From the NCBI GenBank assembly GCA_021234155.1, contig JAJEKV010000019.1:3076356-3140355 (forward strand): DNA of 64,000 nucleotides, written 5' to 3'. This document shows, piece after piece, positions 1 through 10,989 of the stretch. Under the pieces are notes generated by a model. The model ran no database searches. It saw only the letters and a list, made by a program, of their open reading frames with translations, and was not told the origin of the DNA. How positions within the stretch are numbered: the stretch's first letter is position 1; each line of letters starts with the position of its first letter. Both the position numbers and the translations under genes were made by a program. This DNA comes from Isoetes taiwanensis. Lineage: Eukaryota; Streptophyta; Lycopodiopsida; Isoetales; Isoetaceae.

Positions 1-290
1 TTGATGTGCTCGCTCCGTGAATATGATAGTTGGTGCATGGCTCCGCGGCGCGTGTGGTGAATGGTGTGGTGTGTGGTGTGGGGTGTGTGGTGGGTGTGTG
101 GTGAATGGTGTGGTGTGTGGTGGGATGTGCTCGCTCTCGTGAATATGATAAAGGTGTATGGTCTGCGGTGTATGGTGTGTGGTGAATGGTGTGGTGTGTT
201 TGGCACGGTGTGGTGTGTAGTGGGATGTGCTCGCTCAAGTGAATATGATAATCAGGCATGGTATATATGGTTTGGTGTGGTATACACACC
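1..290. repeat. GT-rich degenerate tandem repeat
   Basis: The block GATGTGCTCGCTC, followed by GTGAATATGATA, occurs at about 3, 124 and 224, so the spacing is 121 and 100 bases. The intervals are filled with TGTGGTG-type simple sequence. Long open frames here are simply stop-free GT-rich DNA. The array probably continues to the left of the window. Confidence 0.7.
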
Positions 291-982
291 CTATCAGCTT
301 AGTGTTCATCTCATGCGATGGTATTGTTCAAGAGGTTTCACAACATCCGTAAAAATTTTGGCAGATGCTTCAGATGCTTCAAGATGCATTAAAGAAAAAA
401 TAATTAACATATTTTCCTATTGGCCGTCAAGTTACCATATTTTGTTAGTGTGCGATCATACCCTCGTGACCTTGAAATTCCTTGTTGGCTTTTAATGTTT
501 GTTTTGGTATACTATTTAATTGTACTTTTGTATTTTATAATTAATGACAAAATCACATTAACTTTGAGTTGCACCCAAAACTTGAGTTGCAAACTAAGTA
601 CCAAACATGTTTCTTATATCTATACGTAAAAGATAGAAATAATTCAAGCAACTAAAAAGAACAAAGGAAACTCGTGAGAAACGTTAAAAGCAAAAATAGT
701 CACAAATAAATGTGAGAGAAGAGGAGTTCTCACATTAATGAAAAAGCTTACAAAAAAATGGAGTCACAAAGACTATTGGTTTTATTTAATTAAAAAGATT
801 TACAAAAGAATAGTCACAAGACTATTACCAAAAAAAAAATTGAAACCAGGGATTACAAAAAATGCTTGATCTTCAAACCATCTTCTTATATGAAGGTCGC
901 CCTCCATGGCATACATCTTCATTTTCGAGGAGTCGCCCTCGCCGAGGTAAGTCGCACCCACTGGACACCCGCAACGGCAAGC
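291..982. other. AT-rich intergenic DNA, no gene seen
   Basis: The stretch is AT-rich with several A-runs (for example near 830-840). I see no coding frame with recognisable content and no terminal repeats. Confidence 0.5.
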
Positions 983-1162
983 TTACCGATGATCCATGAT
1001 GAGCCTCCACCTCCGGGTAAGGAACTTCGCCCCGATCAGAATCGGTGGCCCGAGGAAGACACCATCCTCCTGAGGAAGAGGAGGGACCGCGGCCGGGCGG
1101 GGAGGAACGTACAATGGGTCGGGATAGTGTTCCCGGGTGAGTGTGGTCTTGAACTTGGCCAT
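983..1162 (-). CDS. Small unrecognised ORF, possible exon
   Basis: A 59-codon frame starts MAKFKTTLTREHYPDPL and continues with a proline-rich segment (VPPRPAAVPPLP) and FLGPPILIGAKFL. It sits in a local GC-rich island (about 900-1200) inside AT-rich DNA, which is the only reason to take it seriously. I do not recognise the protein. An open frame on the plus strand over the same island (866-1405) has less protein-like composition. It could be a fragment of an older element or a chance frame. Confidence 0.2.
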   Translation of the reverse strand: MAKFKTTLTREHYPDPLYVPPRPAAVPPLPQEDGVFLGPPILIGAKFLTRRWRLIMDHR

Positions 1163-1796
1163 GGCGAAGTGAAGGAGATGGACGGGAATGGGGAAGGAGT
1201 GAAGGAGATGGCGAATAGACGATGGGGACCCGAATTTACAAAAAGTATAATTTTGGGGAATAGGGATGCTTGCATGTATAATGATTTTGTTTTTAAATTA
1301 GGCGTAAGAGGAAAGGGGATGTATCCATGCATACGATTTCACACCCTGGGAAATGATCCACCACACCTCAATATTTTTGCAAATGTAAAATGTATAGGGT
1401 TTTGAACCATTATGGTGACTCACTGTTTGGTATGCGCTAGCACAACCCTAACACAAAGTTAGCAATATCCCACATGCATATATCACAAAAAGCGCAAGGA
1501 TGATATATATAAATAATTTTGTCGCTTATTTTCGATAAGTGTGGATAGAGATTAGATGTTTGAAAAGTTATGGCTCACGGGCTTGTAATCTTCGCCGCCA
1601 TGTGTCAGCCGCGGTTGCTAAATCGGCCCAAGATGTAATCCTAGTCCACCCTTTTTAGTAATGGGCTCAAATATCCCACATTACATTACATACCAAATCA
1701 ATTGCCAAAATCAACAAATGCCAAATGAATGGATTATGTTAAGGCATATTGCATATTTGTGTTTGGTAAAGCGTGAGTCAACAATATAGAGATAAC

Positions 1797-2125
1797 AAGG
1801 AATATTCCTTATTATTCTTGAAAAGGAATATTCCTTATTGCATTGAAAGGAATATTCCCTTTTTAAAGTTATCAGAAAATATTCCTTATTACCTTCAAAG
1901 GAATATTCATTAGTTTGTTTTAAGTGCACCCATAGTTACAAGGAATATTCTATTACCTTGAAAGGAATATTCCTTTTTGCATTGAAAGGAATATTTCTTA
2001 GTGCCTAGTTATCAAGAATATTCCTTATTACCTTCAAAGGAATATTCTTTAGTTTGTTTAAGTGCACCCATAGTTACAAGGAATATTCCTTTATTACATT
2101 GAAAGGAATATTCCACATTGAGTAT
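1797..2125. repeat. Palindromic GGAATATTCC minisatellite
   Basis: About ten copies of the perfect palindrome GGAATATTCC or one-base variants are spaced roughly 20-40 bases apart, usually preceded by TTGAAA or TTCAAA. A longer block containing TAAGTGCACCCATAGTTACA occurs at about 1920 and 2057, showing a higher-order duplication of about 137 bases. No coding capacity. Confidence 0.75.
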
Positions 2126-2610
2126 AGCCTTTTCATTTGAGCTAGGCTTGTGGGATATATGCCAAAGATCAACCATTGGCCAATTGGGTCGAAAAAGAGG
2201 ACAAGTGGGATAGATTTTGAGAAAAGTATGTTGAACAAATCATTGGCTGGAAATCATTAGTTAAGGAACAAATCATTGGCATGGTAATGCACGCCAAAAT
2301 GTAAAATGTGGGGAGAATAGGCGTGGATAAAAATTCATTTTTTACCGGGTGGGACTGGTTGATTCCAAATGGCGGGAGGAGATCGAAACTTACTAGATCA
2401 CAATCCATATCCCCAATTCAAATGCAAACTCACCGGGCGACCATTCTGATGAGATCAATGATGAGATCAATAGGGAAACCAATTGAACTTACACTAAGTA
2501 TAATGGGCCTTGGAAGTATATAAACAATATATTAATGTTTGTGTTTTAATCGTTCACATTTTGATTACATTCAGTTTGTAAGTCCATGCCTTAGTGCATA
2601 GAAAGTTATT
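2126..2610. other. No gene seen
   Basis: Mixed-composition DNA between the palindromic minisatellite and the transposase-like remnant. Short open frames on both strands have no recognisable content. Confidence 0.4.
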
Positions 2611-2895
2611 TCAACAACAAGTTAACGACATGTAGGATTCTACAATCTCGGCAAATTTCCTGAAAAATATTTCATGCCAATAGTTAGTCACCATATGCAT
2701 AAGATGTACCTTTAATCTTATAAGGTTTGGATCACTCAATGGAAATCTCACCCCCACCATCGACCGGATGGACAAGAACTTTCTTTTCCTTGAATAAGCA
2801 CAGTACTTTTGATGGCAACCAGGAATCAATTCAAAGTAGTTACCTATATAACTTCATTACCACAATAAAAATTCATTTCCATAGTCATTCTAGGT
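2611..2895 (-). pseudogene. C-terminal tail of DFSENY/HGKG transposase-like gene (copy 1, distal part)
   Basis: This minus-strand stretch abuts the 5' LTR of element 1 and lies where the C-terminus of the gene fragment at 16878-19720 would continue if the element were removed. One frame contains FPLSDPNLIRLK, a plausible end-of-protein block. The junction triplet GGT is shared by both flanks (ends at 2895; starts at 16878), consistent with one interrupted gene, but a clean 5-bp duplication cannot be shown. The assignment rests on position and weak composition evidence, not on a diagnostic motif. Confidence 0.4.
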
Positions 2896-4441
2896 TAGAT
2901 CGCTCCAAACATAATATACTACTAATACGATATTATATAATCGGCATCCGTTACGCACATGTCACAAGTGACATACTTGAGAGCAGGACAACGTTGCACC
3001 TAGGGAGCTAAAGGTTGCACCTAGGGGGTATCCTTGACGTTGGGTATGTAATTAAACATACACAACAAAAGGTTCCTTTGTTCATTCATTTCCAAATGGC
3101 TTAAAGCCATTTTGCCCATGTGGATGCCTAACTTAGATAGGGTCTATATAAGGGCTAAAAACCCTAGACCCTAGCCTTTCACTTTGCCAAATAGGGCGCC
3201 CTCTCTAGAGATTCTTTCCTTTTTCGCATTTAGGTTTCCCCGGGCCAATTCTTCAAGGTAAGACTGAATCGATTGCCAAGTCTCCTAAAAGTCGGGATTT
3301 GCACAACGTTGTCGAGTAGCGGCCGCCTTCTAAGAAGACCAAGAGCATGGACGCTCTTCCGAGGATCGAGCAAGCAAGGGAGCGTGTATCTAGTTGTTCT
3401 CATAGTAAACCGCCTTGGGCGTGGCAATATGCTGAGTTTAGTATGTTAGATCACCCTGAAGCCTTTGTAGATCCCTAGATCTCAGACTCTAACGGAATGA
3501 ACCTAACATTGATGTTAAGTAGATAGATTGATATGATTCTCTATTCGTTTCCGGATATTGCATGTATTCCACTCGTGATCTCCCTTGTTGTGGGAAGGGG
3601 GTAGAGACCGGTTGTCGTGGTAGTAGATGCTCCTAGCATAGCACCTTTAGTTCCCAATAAACGCCCTGCAGTAATGAAGCCCACTGGCCGTGGATGAAGG
3701 GCGCCGGGTTGATAAGAGGAACTTGTCTCATCCAGCGACCCACCCCTCCGGTAGTAAAGCCTATCTAGGGGTCTTTAATAGGCTATAACGGCTTTGTCAC
3801 CGGCAGGGCAAGGCATGAGCTCGACACCGTGGGGTGGTGGATATGACCTTCCGAGTTCAAGTCGAATAAGGGCAAAGGGCCCTAGCCGCGAATGAAAGCA
3901 TGGATACCGAGGAGAGGCAGCCTTCCCCGCCTTCGAGTCGGCCGGGGAGATGCAACCCGCCAGTTAGTAGCCCCTCCCGCTATTCACCCGGGCAAAGTTA
4001 CCGGCCGAAGTCCCAACACTTTCAGCCTACCGCAAAGTGTGCATCGGAGGGGATGGAGGGACTACCTCTAAGCTATAATACTATGCTGCCACCAAATCCA
4101 TTGCCATGAATTCTGCCTCCAATGAACTCGGAGGCCTAGCCGCCAGGCCATCCCCTTGAGTCCGGTGCCCCCGGTAGGGATCTCCCTTGTATTATTGTTA
4201 TGAGTATTGTCAATTTTATGTTGCTACCGCCATGGTGACAGGTTTGTATATTATTATGCTCAATGCTTGTTTGTTACGCTCAGATAGTCGGTCGGATGGA
4301 AGACTTTATGAATGACATCCACTTCCCCTGCGGCTCTGGCCCCATGGGAGTAGAGTTGTGGATGGCCCCCGCCGCAAATGGCTGTGGAATGTTCTCCTTC
4401 AATACGGCATGCGCATCGAGAGGTGAGTAGGGGACGCCACA
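2896..4441 (+). repeat. 5' LTR of element 1
   Basis: Matches 15300-16877 along its length. It contains the shared blocks CACAAGTGACAT, AGAGCAGGACAACGTTGCACC and TTAGATAGGGTCTATATAAGGG; the last is a probable TATA region near 3143-3152, followed by AAACCCTAGACCC. The first bases are eroded compared with the 3' copy. The end is followed at about 4444 by a damaged primer-binding site, GGTAGAGCCGTGAGC, compared with the intact site of element A. Confidence 0.85.
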
Positions 4442-4639
4442 AAGGTAGAGCCGTGAGCATGATCTTGGCATCCAAGATCGGCACCGGCCATTTTTCCCCA
4501 GGACTAACAGTAGATTCGAAGTCTTGGGGTATAGCCACCCAAGCAAGAAAGCTTCAACAATTGGGGAAAATTTCCCATTTTTGGGTAGATTTTAGCCCAT
4601 GATAGGTTGCTAGTGAGGTGTGTTCTTTTTCCCAACCTA

Positions 4640-4985
4640 AATTGTTGTAAAAATAGCCCTCACAAAGTGCTTCAGCCCATTCTTCAGAAAACCCATTCCC
4701 CCATGGCTGTAGAGTGGTTGACCTCCTCGCTGACCCAGTTAGATGTTCAAATTAATTAAAACTAATAGTGTAGTTTGGCTTTATTCTAGTTCTAGATAGG
4801 TTTGCGTTTATAACACCAAGAAACCCTGAATTGTAAATAGCCTCGCCGACCTCACGTGCGCGCCTGCACCATTCGGGATTGGTAATCCAACCGCCCAAAG
4901 ACCGCGGTGAGTGGTGGGTGTTTTAGAGTATGGTGAACCCAAATGAATGCCTTCCTGCACCTTCGCTTAGTGCCCTAGTTTGTTT
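4640..4985. repeat. About 200-bp tandem units in the leader of element 1 (units 1-2)
   Basis: Two diverged units are centred on AACCCAT (4690) and AACCGCC (4889), each preceded by a CCCTCACA/CTCACGTGC block and followed by GAGTGGTTGACC or GAGTGGTGGGTG. Three further units with the same core lie at 6440-7000, on the far side of the H3-like gene. Tandem repeats in untranslated regions are common in plant gypsy elements. Confidence 0.6.
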
Positions 4986-5032
4986 TTCCCTCATATGAAT
5001 TGTGCAGGTCCCAACCCCAAATTCCACCTCCC

Positions 5033-5040
5033 TATAAATA
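5033..5040 (+). promoter_or_regulatory. Putative internal TATA box before the H3-like gene of element 1
   Basis: TATAAATA lies within CCCTATAAATAG and is followed within 12 bases by TTAGGGTTTCC, the AGGGTTT motif found near many plant start sites. The accessory frame begins about 290 bases downstream. Element A has the same arrangement (TATAAATA then TTTTAGGGTTT at 30840) before its 351-aa ORF. Proposed from motif and position only. Confidence 0.4.
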
Positions 5041-5329
5041 GAAAAATTAGGGTTTCCATTTTATCCCCACCTTTCCCGAGAACAAATACCAAGAAAACGA
5101 CATCGCCAGCTTCGCAGCTCTAAACGGCGACAAACAAAAAGCATTGGCACGACTGGAAACAAACCACCGCTAGGTTATGCCACCGGTTATGTGAGTTTCG
5201 CAGAGCTGGCCGTCCCGGCCGGGGCGACGGAGACAAGGCGCATCGGGAAGAGAGGCACTCAGAGAACCACCTAACCCTAACCCTCACCAAGAGCGTGAAT
5301 GTGGTATCGGAAAGCACCTTGATCGAGAG

Positions 5330-6330
5330 ATGACGCGCGCGAACTATGAGGGAGCCGAGAGGGAGATCTTCGGGGATGATGAAGAACCAGAGCCGGAACC
5401 GAAGAAGGCGAAGAGGAAAAGAGAAGAAGGCGAGCCGAAGAAATCCAAGGCGAAGCGCCTGGCGAAAAAGAAGAGCCAAGAAAGAGGAGGGAGGGGAGAA
5501 GGAAGTTCAAGGAACAGAGGAGGGAAGAAAGGAGGAAGCGCAAGGAGGAGCGGGAGAGGGTAAGAGCGGAAAAAGGTAAGGACCCGGAGGTGCCGGCGGA
5601 GAAACCGAAGAAAAAGAAGACACCGGCCGCAGGAGTGACCATACAGAGCCGGATCCCGAAACCCCCATCTTCGGCCCCGACTCAACTCCGAGGAGGGAGC
5701 GGAGGACATGAACCAGAGAGACTTCGCCCTTTCAAACCCAATACCGGAGGATGAAGACCCCCCGTTAATGCACCGCCTTATCCTAAATGGTTGTCGCCGG
5801 CACCCCAAAATGACAAAGACTAAGAAACCAAGGCCGCAGAGGGGAGTCCTAAGGCGGCAAGCGGGACTTGAAGTACCGGAAAGAGATAAAGGAGTATAAT
5901 CGCTGCATACGAAAATGCACGGGGAATACTCCAAATACTAAGGAAGAACATGGGTGAAGACCATTGAGGGAGGTCTACCGACGGCTAAAAACTCTGGAAG
6001 CCCCCTCATCAGCCCAACCCCTCCGGCGAAGCCAATGAAGAGACCGGGCGGACTCGTACTTCATGAGGGCGCCCAGAAATCAAGCACTTCCAAAGAGCTA
6101 TGGCTTCCTTATTCCCCCGAAGCCTTTTGCACGCCCCGACAGGGAGATTTTGTAGAATTACCCGGCCAAACGTCACGGACGACATGCTGCATTGCGTGAG
6201 GCGCTCTGGAGCAGCACATCGCATTACACCACTTTTGAAGACTCGCTATGCAGCTCAAAGACGCTAAGAGAGTAACTTGTATGCCCAAAGATAAGCGAGG
6301 CTAGCGTATATTAAGAAGGAACCTTTGAAC
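5330..6330 (+). pseudogene. Decayed histone H3-like gene with long basic tail (element 1)
   Basis: The frame opens with MTRANYEGAEREIFGDDEE and runs into a Lys/Arg/Glu-rich tail (5370-5650, one frameshift) with PAEKPKKKKTPAAGV. The core follows at about 6045-6330. FLIPPKPFARPDREI (6105-6149) keeps the spacing of the H3 segment LLIRKLPFQRLVREI. Next come ALREAL (near 6190), FEDSLC (about 6233) and AKRVTCMPKD (6263-6292), which differs from the H3 signature [10 protein letters not shown] at one residue. At least four frame changes separate these blocks, and the stretch 5720-6040 is only patchily open. It lies in the same place in its element as the better-preserved H3-like frame of element A. 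Being H3-derived is well supported by the ordered motifs; function is not. Confidence 0.7.
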
Positions 6331-6439
6331 CAAGTTGTAAATAACCTTTCTAGTATGTTGTAGTTGGTAAATTAATTGAGTGTAAGTAGGATGCATTAAG
6401 AATTCGTATTTAGAAAATAGTAAAATTGGAACAAAAACC

Positions 6440-7000
6440 AAGCATTTTGTCCTACCCCGTACCAGTGCGCCCCCAACAAGTTCGGGTTTGCAAACCGATC
6501 CCGCCTCGGCGCGACTGCGGTGAGTGGTCGAGCATGGTTTGGTGCCCAATCTTGCCTAAATGCGTAAAAAGTAGGTATACCATTCGACCCACTTTCACCT
6601 TAATTAGTAGGATTTGACCCATAGTTTGTCAAAACCGCCAACTATCCCTTTAATGGGAGTTCCACCCCTCACAGTAGTGCCTGTGCTCATTCGGTTTGCA
6701 AACCCATCCCCCATGGCGCCCATCGGTGAGTGGTTGACCCCCAATCTAGACCAAAACTTGTATAAATAAGGCCATGAGGGTTCAATCCGTGCTATCTCAA
6801 CGAGATATCCGTGATTATACCCTTAGTTCTCCGCTTTAGTAATCGACATATTGACCTAAATAGAGTCCACCCTCACAGTGCCAACCCATTCGCTTCCTCA
6901 ACCGATCCCACCGGGCGCAGACCGTGGAAGTGGTCAAACCGGACTGACCCAAAGTCGCCCTTAGGTGAACCAAAAATTATTGTTTAGACCCTTAGAGTAT
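6440..7000. repeat. About 200-bp tandem units in the leader of element 1 (units 3-5)
   Basis: Cores AACCGAT (6493), AACCCAT (6701) and AACCGAT (6900) are spaced 208 and 199 bases apart, each with CACAGTGCC or CAGTGCG upstream and GTGAGTGGT or GGAAGTGGT downstream. They match units at 4640-4985, so the H3-like gene appears to sit inside a repeat array. The middle unit carries TTGTATAAATAAGG (about 6760), another possible TATA element. Confidence 0.6.
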
Positions 7001-7539
7001 TTCCAAGCCCGCTTAGCACATGAATTATACCCCCGTGAGCCTAGAAATTGGGAACCCAAAACCTAAAATTTTCCCAAAATTAGGGTTTGCCTATAAAGGG
7101 GAAAACCATGTCATTTATGCCTTTACAACCTCGCCAAGCCAGCTTCCAAGTCGATTTCCTCGATCCTTAGGGCGCCAAGATCTCTGTCACATCCCCTCAA
7201 ATTTCAAGCATCTATGGCCATTAATTTCTTCATTCAAGCGACATGGTGGCCAGCCGCCACGTACCATGTGGTCGAAGTCGACATCGAACCGCCTTCGTCT
7301 TCCTTCCGGCGGGAACTCGACATTGAAGCTACCATCAACGCCACCCCTTCTATCGTAACATCATGTCCCGAAGTTCCATGCCAAGATAGGACCCTTCTTG
7401 GTAGAACTCCCACCTTTGTGTAGGGTACTTTGCACCTAACACCGCCTCAAGTCAGCCCCGCAAGATATCCCAAATGTAGATAAGTACTTAGAGAATAAAG
7501 CAGTCCGCTTCCCCAACTACACGCCCATCTCTCACAATA
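7001..7539. other. Leader region with possible promoter and short ORF
   Basis: TTAGGGTTTGCCTATAAAGG (about 7080-7099) precedes a 69-codon frame starting MAINFFIQATWWPAA at 7214. The frame is unrecognised. By position it may be the start of the next accessory ORF of element 1, followed by the remnant at 7540-8030. Confidence 0.3.
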
Positions 7540-8030
7540 GGAGGAGGTACTTTCCATACAAATGTGAAGCTATCTTTCTATCTCTTCGGGTCAAACCCGG
7601 TAGGGGAACCCTCAGCCAGCCTTTAGAAGTTGAATCCATAGCCATGGGGTCAGCAGCAGAGAAGGAACGGATGCAATCGAGTATGAGCAAGAAGAAGAAG
7701 AGGGAAGAGGGATGAATAGTCGCACTCAAGACCGGATCTAGAATGAGAGGCAAAGAAGCGTAACCGCATCCAAAAAGCTCAAGAGGGACCGAGAGCAAAC
7801 TGTAAGAGCCCCACCACTGGCAGAAATCACAAGTTTGACACCGTTGTTCATAGCAGAGAGGCATATCTAACCCTTCATGACATTAAGAATCTTCCACGCT
7901 GTCGCTACGAGGTCTTAGGGTAGATGATTCTCGCATCTCCTACGATGTGCTAGTTTTACCTCGACGACTTCATCGACGAGAAGCTCGTGGACTTCCTATC
8001 AGCATAAGAGAAGCCGACCTTCACCGCATG
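7540..8030 (+). pseudogene. Remnant of accessory ORF 2 (element 1)
   Basis: Broken plus-strand frames hold an acidic patch (EYEQEEEEGRG, about 7690), then VVHSREAYLTLHDI (about 7840) and YLDDFIDEKLVDFL (about 7955). These line up in order and rough spacing with SDEEEDEW, VIYHQGHEFLLLEDI and CMEDFIDFTSGDL in the 351-aa accessory ORF of element A (30924-31979). I take it as a decayed homologue. The match is short and frame-broken, and no known domain is recognised. Confidence 0.4.
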
Positions 8031-8880
<850 letters not shown>

Positions 8881-8889
8881 TTGACTTTA

Positions 8890-9590
8890 TACGTCAGGAA
8901 TTTTAATTTTGTACGTATAGAACCTATCCCTGACCGAAAGAGAATTGCCCCTGAGGAAGAGTTCATGGCAATTCAGAACAAATGGGCATCAAGGGCAAGT
9001 CCACATCAAGATATTACCGAGCTCACAACACCCATCCCTCAAGCAACATGGAGGCAAGATCAACCCAAGGAGGCCGGTGCACCAAGACTCCCCGTGAGAG
9101 CCAGAGGAGATACTGGATGACTTCACGGAAGGCATGCGGCAACTTCCTCGTCCGGCCAAGAAACAGGCATGACAAAGCACTCAGACACTACCCGCTGTCG
9201 CTAGACTCAAGAATAGCGGTTATTCACCGCCAATTTAGCCCAAGAGGCGCAAGAAGGGTCTTTTATGCTTATCGCCTTCAGCCTTTTGGACACCATGCTC
9301 GATTAGCTTCCAAACATCGACATCATGTTGTCCTCGATCAAGAGAGCGTTACGTTGACCATCTTCGACTTTGCAATTCCTTATAGGCTACAGGCGGATTG
9401 GCAAAGGATTGACATATACATCGATAGGAGAATTGAAGACATGGAGGCAAAGACTCCAAGGAGGAACGACAACAAATATCCTCAGGAACTTAACAGGTGG
9501 TCATTAGGTACGCCCAAGGAAGAAATTTTTGAGGACCACCCTACCCCAAGAAATTTCAGGAGTAAAAAAAGTTTATTAATTTGCATGTAA
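8890..9590 (+). pseudogene. Remnant of accessory ORF 3 or gag leader (element 1)
   Basis: Two overlapping plus frames look protein-like. The first includes IEPIPDRKRIAPEEEFMAI (about 8915). The second includes GSFMLIAFSLLDTMLD (about 9255, with a stop after it) and GYRRIGKGL (about 9385). The second resembles in composition and order the hydrophobic C-terminal part of the acidic accessory ORF of element A (32520-33020). The frame is broken several times. The assignment is from position and weak similarity. Confidence 0.3.
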
Positions 9591-9929
9591 AAGTTTATTA
9601 TATATATATTTAATATAATATATGTCTCTTTTCAGATATAATTGTTCCCTCAAATTGTATAAACAAGTAAAGCAACGTAACACACAAAACAAGAACTAAT
9701 GATCGAATGTACTCTAATGTGCATGCGTACTAGAGTACCTAGAAACATTGATGAACACATGCAATGAGAACAAGAACATATCCACGTAGGCGCTTCCAAA
9801 AGAGGAATTTAGCGCCTGCAATTCCGAGCGGTAATACCGAGGAGGAGCTATCCCGCATCGATCCGACATCCACGACATAAGGGCATTGCTAGCAAAGGTG
9901 GGCGTTAGCATAGGAGGACAGACTGTAAT

Positions 9930-10970
9930 GTGCCTTTTTGCCGAAACCCCACCGGGCCGGGTCAAAGGCAACGAAGGAAGAGAAGCATGAGGAGAAGATC
10001 TCCTAGTTCGATCTCGAAGCCTGTACGGAGCATCGATTCGCATCAAGAGCAGAAGAAGAGGCACGAGGTCGCCGCCAAGATCCAAACCGTGACAGGGATG
10101 TATCACAAACCGATTACCGAAGAAAGTTGATCCGCCTTAGTAATGTGTGGGAAAGCCGTAGTTAGAGCAGCCAGAGAAAATGCGATCCGAATGGAAGCGC
10201 AGGCGTACGGGATGAGATGAGTGAGTATGGCAACGCCTATGGCATGAAAAGATAAAGACAAAGGCAAAGGTGGTAGCAACAAAGAATCTCAAGGAGCAGC
10301 CAGATTTGGTGGAAGGGGTATGCCAGCACATGGCCGAAAGCAGGACAGCCGTACCGTAAAGTTCGGGCCACATGCTTCAAACATCATTATGTACCAAGGG
10401 AACATAAGTGCAATGATGCGCTAGTTCTATAGACCAAGAACAAGGCAACAAATCAGTCCAAAAATACACGGAGGAATTCATGAGACTAAGGCTTTATGTG
10501 CCAAAGTTGAGTGAAAAGCATGCGTGGAAGGCTATATTGAAGGCTTGAACGATGATTATCCGCAAGCTTGTAAGGGCAATAAAACCAAGTCCGTGTCGAG
10601 GCGTAATCAAAGGCCATAAGTTTACAAGGAACAGACCACAAGAGCGGTGCATCAAGACAAAGAATATTTCCGTGATAAGGGGAAGAGCACAGAGGCTATA
10701 GCCAAGGGCGGCAAGCCCAAGAGGCTAGCAAAAACGCAAGACAACTCAAATTATGGGAAGCAAGGCAACACAAGTGGTGGCAAGGTGAAAAGAAACAGTA
10801 AGCTTCAAGGAGCAAGGAGCCAGTCTAACTACTCCCAAGCGGTGAGGCACTTTCACTCATTCCCAAGGAGAAGAAGCAGAAATGTATAGAGAAGCAAATG
10901 TGTTTCAGATGCTTCCAGCCAGGGCATAGGACCAACAATTGCCCCCTCGATTATGAATGCGGCATTGGCA
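9930..10970 (+). pseudogene. gag: gag of element 1 (broken)
   Basis: Fragments match the gag of element A block by block: IWWKGYA (about 10306), HHYVPREHKC (about 10385), YTEEFMRLRLYVP (about 10470) and LVRAIKP (about 10570). A CCHC zinc knuckle, CFRCFQPGHRTNNC (about 10900), closes the protein. Capsid and nucleocapsid parts are thus both visible, but stops and frameshifts separate them. Confidence 0.75.
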
Positions 10971-10989
10971 GAGCCGGATGGAGACACCA

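Noticed and set aside
61-495. Open frame of 144 codons on the plus strand
   Set aside because: Trp/Val/Gly/Cys-rich product of GT-rich simple repeats; no protein-like content.
866-1405. 179-codon plus-strand frame
   Set aside because: Composition unlike a protein, changes character along its length; the opposite strand has an equally plausible short frame. No support for either beyond low confidence.
5266-5290. Interstitial telomere repeat (CCTAACCCTAACCCTCACC)
   Set aside because: Only about two and a half units, inside the leader of element 1; too short to mean a telomere remnant.
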